From positions 62,001 to 126,000 of the forward strand of contig CAJTZK010000003.1 of NCBI GenBank assembly GCA_910583785.1: DNA of 64,000 nt, in the 5' to 3' direction. Below are positions 59,176 through 64,000 of the stretch, piece after piece (the stretch's first letter is position 1; each line of letters starts with the position of its first letter). This DNA is from an uncultured Oscillibacter sp. Its GTDB lineage: Bacteria > Bacillota > Clostridia > Oscillospirales > Oscillospiraceae. A program made the translations under genes and the position numbers. The notes beneath the pieces are model-generated. The model was not told the DNA's origin. It saw only the letters and a program-made list of their open reading frames with translations, and made no database searches.

Positions 59176-60128
59176 AAATCGTCATCTCCTTTCCGCAGGG
59201 TGTAGATCATGTAGACGCTGGCGCAGACCAGCAGGATGAGAAAGCCGATAACCGAGACGGCGGAGGCCTCGCCCTGCTTGCCGTTGTAGAAGGCCAGCTT
59301 GTAGAGGTAGGTGACCAGGGTGTCCGTGTGGTTGGCCGGGTCGCCCTTGGTCATGGTCCAGATGATGGGGAAGGAGTTGAAGACATAGATGATGTTCAGC
59401 ACCGTGGCCACCGTCAAAGAGGACTTCACCAGGGGCAGGGTGATGCTGAAGAGCTTCTGGAAGTACCCGGCCCCGTCCACGGTGGCGGCCTCGTAATAGG
59501 ACGCGTCGATGCTCTGGAGGCCGGAGAGGACGCAGAAGGTGACAAAGGGAATGGTGACGAAAATGCCGCAGGCGATCTCCCAGGCGAAGTAGGCCCCCGG
59601 GGTGGGCGTCCAGTTTACCGGGGCGCTGATGAGGCCGATTTTCATCAGCAGGGTGTTTAAGGTGCCGTAGTCCTTGTTGATGATGAAGTTCCAGGCGCTG
59701 GCCTGAATGACCAGCGTGGTGGCCCAGGGGAAGACCACGATGGCCCGGGCCACCTTCCGGCCCCGGAATTTATTGTTCAGCACCAGGGCCAGCATGAAGC
59801 CCAGGACGGTGGAGATAACCACCACGGCGATGGTCCAGACGATGGTGTTTTTCAGAACCAGGGCGAAGGCGGGGCTTTTAAGGACCTTGGAGAAGTTCTC
59901 AAAGTTGTTGTAGCCCTTGACCAGGCCCGCCCGGGTCACCTTGCTCATGGAGAGCTGGAAGACCTTGACGATGGGGGTCACGATGAAGATGGCCATCAGG
60001 ATGATGCTGGGGGCGATCCAGATGTAGGGCTCGACCTTGCGGAAGAATTTTTTGCTCCCGGAGGAACGGGGGGCCTTCTTGGCCAGCTCCTGGGACGCCG
60101 GGGGGGCAGCAGGGGTCTTTGTACTCAC
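59172..60128 (-). CDS. Carbohydrate ABC transporter permease (MalF type)
   Basis: This 318-aa permease has a long N-terminal soluble part (residues 1-30, Pro/Ala/Lys-rich) and six membrane helices. The EAA loop is EAATVDGAGYFQKLFSITLPLV. The start is ATG 60128, preceded by a GGAGGTG site on the minus strand. It lies about 160 bases after the binding-protein gene and pairs with the MalG-type permease. The LTVATVLNIIYVFNSFPIIW helix near residue 245 is typical. Confidence 0.9.
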   Translation of the reverse strand: MSTKTPAAPPASQELAKKAPRSSGSKKFFRKVEPYIWIAPSIILMAIFIVTPIVKVFQLSMSKVTRAGLVKGYNNFENFSKVLKSPAFALVLKNTIVWTIAVVVISTVLGFMLALVLNNKFRGRKVARAIVVFPWATTLVIQASAWNFIINKDYGTLNTLLMKIGLISAPVNWTPTPGAYFAWEIACGIFVTIPFVTFCVLSGLQSIDASYYEAATVDGAGYFQKLFSITLPLVKSSLTVATVLNIIYVFNSFPIIWTMTKGDPANHTDTLVTYLYKLAFYNGKQGEASAVSVIGFLILLVCASVYMIYTLRKGDDDL

Positions 60129-60218
60129 GGGGACACCTCCCTATAGTCAGAATCAAAGCGTCTTCCGGCCGCTGTCAAAACCCGGCGGGACCGCCGCGCT
60201 TTGAGAACGGCTGGAAGA

Positions 60219-60250
60219 AAACGGGGGCCGGGCCGTTCAGGCCCGGCCCC
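60219..60250 (-). terminator. Intercistronic hairpin between binding-protein and permease genes
   Basis: GGGGCCGGGCC and its perfect 11-bp complement enclose a 5-base loop; on the minus strand CCCGTTTTC follows. Such hairpins reduce read-through so that the binding protein is made in excess over permeases. Confidence 0.65.
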
Positions 60251-60289
60251 GCGGTGGCATGTCGGTGAACGGTGAAGCGATTGGAGGCG

Positions 60290-61621
60290 TCAGCCGGCAG
60301 CCTCGGCCTCAATCTCGGCCTGGAGCTCATCCAGCAGCTCCTGAACATTGCCGCCCATCAGAGCCTGCTGCTCCACATTGATGACGCCCTGCTTCACGTT
60401 GGCCCACTCGGCCTTGGCGGTGGGATAGAACTTGCAGGAGCCCACGATGTCCACCCAGGGGGCCATATCGGGGTCGGAAGCGGCCACGATCTCGCCGCCG
60501 GCGGAGGTGGCGGGCAGGAAGCCTTCCATCAGCACCCAGTCGGAATAGCGGGTGTCCTCATAGAAGAAGTCGAAGAACTCCTTGATGGCCTCGAGCTTTT
60601 CGTCGGAATGGCCGTTGTCGAAGCACATGAACCGGTCCATGACGCCGGCGGAGACGGAGGCGTTGCCGCCGTTGGTGGGGATGGCCGCAAAGGCAAAGTC
60701 AATCTGCTCTTCCTCGGGGGTATTGGCCTTGGCATAGTTGTCGGCGATGTAGGTGGGGATGGAGTTGGGGCCGATGACCATGGCCAGCTTGCCCGCGCCG
60801 AACAGATCCTGCAGGGCATAGCGGGTCTCGGTGGCGGGGTCGGAGTTGGTGTAGCCGTCCTTGACCAGGCTGATGGCGTATTCAATGGCCTCCACATTTT
60901 TGTCGGAGTTCAGGGTCCAGTTTCCGGAGGCGTCGGTGAAGTCGCTTCCGTTGTTCCAGATGTAGTAGGCGAAAGCGGCCTGGCCTTCGTCGGTGGTCAT
61001 GTCGATGCCCCAGGGATAGATGCTGGAGTCATAGGCCTTGATCTTGGCGCAGACGTCCTTCAGCTCGTCCCAGGTGGTGGGAACTTCCGCGCCGGCAGCT
61101 TCCAGAATGCCCTTGTTGTAGTACATGGCGCGGGCGGAGGCCAGGTCGGGGATGGCCCAGATGGTGCCGTCGATGTTGGACTGCTCCAGGAAGGCGTCAT
61201 AGAACTTGGCGTAGGTCTCGTCGGAGACGTAGTCCTGCGCGGGGAGGAGCAGGTCGTCGGCCACGTAGTCGGCGAAGACGTCGATGTTCAGGATATCCGG
61301 GGCGTCGTTGTTGGAGATCCGGGTGTTGACCACGGTGTAGATGTCGTTCCAGGAGACGACCTCCACATTCAGGTTGATCCCGTCGTGGCTTCCGTTGAAG
61401 TCGTTCTGGAAGCCGGCCCACCATTCCTTGGTGTTCTGGCCGTATTCGGCGGCGATGACGCTGATGTCAATTTTGTCTCCGGAGCCGGCGGGCGGAGTCT
61501 GGGCGTCGGTGCTGCCGGTGTCGGCGGGCGGGGGCGTGGCCTCGCCGCCCTTGTCGCCGCCGCAGGCGGCCAGGGACAAGACCATTACGAGCGTAAGTAA
61601 CGTGGCAAGAAACTTTTTCAT
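60290..61621 (-). CDS. ABC transporter substrate-binding lipoprotein (carbohydrate family)
   Basis: This 443-aa lipoprotein has lipobox LAAC and Cys20. The start ATG 61621 is chosen because GAGGAG lies seven bases upstream; an ATG two codons earlier and others upstream are less likely. After an Ala/Pro/Thr linker, the extracytoplasmic solute-binding type 1 domain reads VSWNDIYTVVNTRISNNDAP, then DILNIDVFADYVADDLL, and ends with a Leu-rich helix. It hands the sugar to the MalF/MalG permeases. Neighbouring nagA and nagB make GlcNAc-containing sugars the best guess for the ligand. Confidence 0.9.
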   Translation of the reverse strand: MKKFLATLLTLVMVLSLAACGGDKGGEATPPPADTGSTDAQTPPAGSGDKIDISVIAAEYGQNTKEWWAGFQNDFNGSHDGINLNVEVVSWNDIYTVVNTRISNNDAPDILNIDVFADYVADDLLLPAQDYVSDETYAKFYDAFLEQSNIDGTIWAIPDLASARAMYYNKGILEAAGAEVPTTWDELKDVCAKIKAYDSSIYPWGIDMTTDEGQAAFAYYIWNNGSDFTDASGNWTLNSDKNVEAIEYAISLVKDGYTNSDPATETRYALQDLFGAGKLAMVIGPNSIPTYIADNYAKANTPEEEQIDFAFAAIPTNGGNASVSAGVMDRFMCFDNGHSDEKLEAIKEFFDFFYEDTRYSDWVLMEGFLPATSAGGEIVAASDPDMAPWVDIVGSCKFYPTAKAEWANVKQGVINVEQQALMGGNVQELLDELQAEIEAEAAG

Positions 61622-61711
61622 CGTCATTCTCCTCTTTACAATTTTTATGTGCGAAATACACATGTGAGGGATGCAATATGAAAAATTCACAAACGCCGCC
61701 CTCATACACTT

Positions 61712-61717
61712 ATTATA
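61712..61717 (-). promoter_or_regulatory. -10 of the sugar-transport operon promoter
   Basis: On the minus strand a perfect TATAAT lies at 61712-61717. The expected -35 position has only CTATTA, so an activator is probably needed. The AraC/PocR regulator coded just upstream is the natural candidate. Confidence 0.5.
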
Positions 61718-61761
61718 CTTGTAGAATTTGTAAATAATAGGGGGCTCCGTACAGTTTATAG

Positions 61762-61795
61762 AAAAATCGTACGAACCACGAAAGTTCGTACGATT
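61762..61795 (-). terminator. Terminator of the regulator gene
   Basis: AATCGTACGAAC, a 7-base loop and GTTCGTACGATT form a 12-bp stem followed by TTTTT on the minus strand, 11 bases after the AraC stop. It separates the regulator operon from the transporter operon. Confidence 0.85.
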
Positions 61796-61806
61796 CCCGT
61801 AAACGA

Positions 61807-62670
61807 TTAACTGAAATTGGAGGCCGCCGCCGCGTCCAGGCGGTTTTTCCGGAAGGCGCTGGGAGTCATGCCAGTGGCGGAGCGGAAGACTTTGGAGAAG
61901 TAGTTATAGTCGCTGATGCCCACCTTTTCCCCTACGGCGGAGATGGGCATGCTGCTTTGCAGCAGAAGCCGCTTGGCGGCGCCGATCCGCCGCTGGGTGA
62001 TCAGATAGGAGAGGGTGCGGCCCCCGGAGAGCTCCTTGGCCAGGGAGCAGAGCTTGGTCCGGCCGATGTGGAGCTGCTGGGAGATGGACTCCAGGGAGAG
62101 CTTGTCCATGTAGTGCTGCTCCAAGTAGAGCTCCAGCTTCTGGATGTCTGTCTGCTCCGCCGTCAGGATCATGCCCTTGAGCTGGATATAGGCGGACAGG
62201 GCCTCCAGCGTTTCGGTGTAGGCCTGGATTTCCGCCTTGGAGTACTGGCGGAACTGGAAGAAGGCGTCCTTCAAGGCGTCGGGCCCGTCGGGCCACCAGT
62301 CCAGGAGGGAGCGGCTGTGCTGCCACTGTTCCTCCATGGGGGTGTCGTCCAGATAGCAGCCCACGGCCAGGTAAGCTACGGGGTTCTGCTTGTTGTAGAG
62401 GGGCATGACGGCCTCGCAGATGCCAGCGTGGCAGCGGTAGTGCTGGAAGCCGCTTTCCGCCTGGTAGTGCTGGATTTTGCACTGGTCGCAGGCGACGCAC
62501 CGCTCGTGGCCCTGGGGCAGGTCGTTGATGGCCCGGCAGAAGGGCGGGTGGCCCCGGAACAGGTTGATGTCCCGGCCCGACAGGTCCAGGATGTTAGCGG
62601 GCACTCCGGTGAGGATGTTCAGGTTGGCAATCAGTTTGCGCAGGCGCTCCTCGTCAAAAAGTATGTTCAT
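61807..62670 (-). CDS. AraC-family regulator with PocR-type sensory domain
   Basis: This 287-aa protein has an N-terminal PocR ligand-binding domain with the Cys-rich CVACDQCKIQHYQAESGFQH, then YRCHAGICEAVMPL, a likely metal or redox centre. A C-terminal AraC HTH pair follows: QLHIGRTKLCSLAKELSGG and KVGISDYNYFSKVFRSATG. It probably activates the transporter/nag operon next to it when a sugar-derived signal is present. The start ATG 62670 overlaps the stop of the upstream kinase by 4 bases. PocR domains often respond to small ligands, the ligand here being unknown. Confidence 0.9.
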   Translation of the reverse strand: MNILFDEERLRKLIANLNILTGVPANILDLSGRDINLFRGHPPFCRAINDLPQGHERCVACDQCKIQHYQAESGFQHYRCHAGICEAVMPLYNKQNPVAYLAVGCYLDDTPMEEQWQHSRSLLDWWPDGPDALKDAFFQFRQYSKAEIQAYTETLEALSAYIQLKGMILTAEQTDIQKLELYLEQHYMDKLSLESISQQLHIGRTKLCSLAKELSGGRTLSYLITQRRIGAAKRLLLQSSMPISAVGEKVGISDYNYFSKVFRSATGMTPSAFRKNRLDAAAASNFS

Positions 62671-63779
62671 TTTTGATATTGTTTTACGATGGCTTCCAGT
62701 TCATTCCAGCGGGCCTCCATGTCCGCTACCAGCTTAAACTGGGTGCGGCAGCGGTCCAGGTTCTGGGCCTCCCGGCTGATGTGGAAGTAATGGTCGCCGT
62801 CGATGTAGTCCGTGAGGAAGCGGATGCCGCACTCCAGGGTCATGAGCTTGGCGCCCCAGGGGAGGTACTCGATTTCCTCATTGGTGAGGGAGCCCCCGGC
62901 GCCCTCCAGGAAGGCGGCGGTGTAGACGGAAAAGAGGTCCACGTCCAGGCTGACCTTGGAGAGGTCCCGCTCGTCCTCGGCGGAGTGGTTGGCCCCGAAG
63001 CGGATGGAGTCCCCGAAGTCGTAGATGACCAGGCCCGGCATGACGGTGTCCAGGTCGATGATGCAGACGCCCTCGTGGGTTTCCGCATCCATGAGGACAT
63101 TGTTCAGTTTCGTGTCGTTGTGGGTGACCCGGAGGGGGAGCCTCCCTTCCCGCATGGCGTCCAGGGCCACGGAGCAGTCCGCCTCCCGGTCCAGCACAAA
63201 TTGGATCTCCGGCCCGCAGCCCTTGGCCCGGCCCAGGGGGTCCGCCGCCAGGGCGGCCTTAAACTTGGCCAGCCGGTCCTCGGTGTTGTGGAAATTGGGA
63301 ATGGTCTCGTGGAGGGTCTCCGCCGGATAGCCCCCCAGCAGCCGCTGGAAGCGGCCGAAGGCCCGGCCGGAGGCGGCGAACAGCTCCGCCGACTCGGCGG
63401 ACTGGTAGCAGATGGTCCGCTCCACAAAGGGGTAGACCCGCCAGGCCCCGCCTTCGCTGTCGGTATAGAAGGGCCCGCCGCTGCGGGGACGGAGGACCCG
63501 CATAGCCTCCCGGTCCCGGTCGCCGCCGTGCTTCCCAATCTCCCGGCCCAGGTACCCGGTGACGCCGATGATGTTTTCCATCAGCTCATCGGGGTGCTTG
63601 AAAGCGGCGGCGCTCATCCGCTGGAGGATGAAGCGGCGGCAGCAGCAGTCCTCTGGCTGGGTGTGGACCACAAAGGTGTCGTTGATATGCCCCTGGCCAT
63701 AGCGCAGGGCGCCCACCACGGGGGCCCCGAAGTCAAAGGCGGCCAGGACTTCCTGCAATCTCTCTTCTGCGGTGTTCAT
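62667..63779 (-). CDS. N-acetylhexosamine 1-kinase-like (APH-fold) protein
   Basis: This 370-aa aminoglycoside-phosphotransferase-fold kinase has the catalytic loop THNDTKLNNVLMDAE and the metal site IIDLDTVMPGLVIYDFGDSI. The HNDTKxNNVL motif and length match N-acetylhexosamine 1-kinase NahK (LnpB) of Bifidobacterium, which phosphorylates GlcNAc and GalNAc at the anomeric carbon. The gene downstream on the window edge is a sugar nucleotidyltransferase, the next step in that route, and regulator and nag genes follow. Homoserine kinase-like alternatives exist in this fold, so the substrate is inferred from context. Confidence 0.8.
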   Translation of the reverse strand: MNTAEERLQEVLAAFDFGAPVVGALRYGQGHINDTFVVHTQPEDCCCRRFILQRMSAAAFKHPDELMENIIGVTGYLGREIGKHGGDRDREAMRVLRPRSGGPFYTDSEGGAWRVYPFVERTICYQSAESAELFAASGRAFGRFQRLLGGYPAETLHETIPNFHNTEDRLAKFKAALAADPLGRAKGCGPEIQFVLDREADCSVALDAMREGRLPLRVTHNDTKLNNVLMDAETHEGVCIIDLDTVMPGLVIYDFGDSIRFGANHSAEDERDLSKVSLDVDLFSVYTAAFLEGAGGSLTNEEIEYLPWGAKLMTLECGIRFLTDYIDGDHYFHISREAQNLDRCRTQFKLVADMEARWNELEAIVKQYQK

Positions 63780-63780
63780 C

Positions 63781-64000
63781 TCATTCCTCCCACAGCCGGC
63801 CGGGGTAGAGGCCGGAGGCTGTCTTTTCGGCGATGGCGTTTACCACCGTGGGTTTATCCTCCCGGTAGGTGACGCCGTACCACTTATCCTCGCTCCGCAG
63901 GACCTTGACCCGGGCCTTGCCCTCGTCGATGAGCTGGCTCACCACGGTGGGCAGGAAGTACTCCGCCTTGGCGGGGTTCTCCGCCAGGGCCTTGTCCAGG
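63781..64000 (-). CDS. Sugar-phosphate nucleotidyltransferase (partial, C-terminus only)
   Basis: Read on the minus strand, 73 codons end at TGA 63781-63783. The text AEYFLPTVVSQLIDEGKAR, then VLRSEDKWYGVTYREDKP and an end LYPGRLW match the C-terminus of sugar-1-phosphate nucleotidyltransferases. It would activate the sugar-1-phosphate made by the kinase, with one base between the two genes. The start lies outside the window. Confidence 0.75.
   Translation of the reverse strand, partial: LDKALAENPAKAEYFLPTVVSQLIDEGKARVKVLRSEDKWYGVTYREDKPTVVNAIAEKTASGLYPGRLWEE

Noticed and set aside
60272..61600. 442-residue plus-strand frame opposite the binding-protein gene
   Set aside because: Antisense to a clear lipoprotein with lipobox and solute-binding domain.

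Overview
The window looks like the chromosome of a gut Clostridia species of the Oscillospiraceae type (Flavonifractor or Lawsonibacter-like). The evidence is a GC-rich genome with very strong AGGAGG ribosome binding sites, frequent TTG and GTG starts, sigma-A promoters with 17-bp spacers, lipoproteins with LxxC lipoboxes, DUF4367-type anti-sigma proteins and a Firmicutes-style YchF. No rRNA, tRNA or CRISPR array was seen.

Region 1 (1-9,500) holds a partial membrane-protein gene on the minus strand and a four-gene operon read from a good promoter (525-553). The operon encodes an unknown 197-aa protein, an HscC-like Hsp70, and two paralogous J-like proteins of more than 1,000 aa whose J domains carry HPE instead of HPD.

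Region 2 (9,600-49,500) is an accessory stretch read almost entirely on the plus strand. It contains a sigma factor with two copies of a candidate target promoter and two DUF4367 membrane proteins (two and six repeats). It also has many lipoproteins and small membrane proteins, a VanZ-like protein, an XRE regulator with a palindromic operator, two PH-like proteins, a Sel1-repeat protein and two large membrane paralogs. A scatter of immunity-like genes (SUKH/SMI1, Imm1-like, Imm49-like, DUF4304) has no toxin beside it. Many genes here are broken by single-base indels, often in homopolymers, or by in-frame TAG codons. Patches of lower GC (24.4-25.3, 28.7-29.3, 36.1-36.8, 37.8-39.5 and 48.3-48.9 kb) suggest repeated import.

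Region 3 (49,500-51,070) is an excisionase plus tyrosine integrase pair. The integrase has lost its first catalytic arginine (now Cys213), so it is probably inactive.

Region 4 (51,188-54,503) holds conserved ychF, an ECF sigma/anti-sigma pair and a membrane-anchored rhodanese. Region 5 (54,832-64,000, minus strand) is an amino-sugar uptake and catabolism locus. Its genes are a sugar nucleotidyltransferase (partial), an N-acetylhexosamine 1-kinase-like protein, a PocR/AraC regulator, an ABC importer (binding protein, two permeases, ATPase), nagB and nagA. Together they would import GlcNAc-containing sugars from host glycans and feed them to fructose-6-phosphate.
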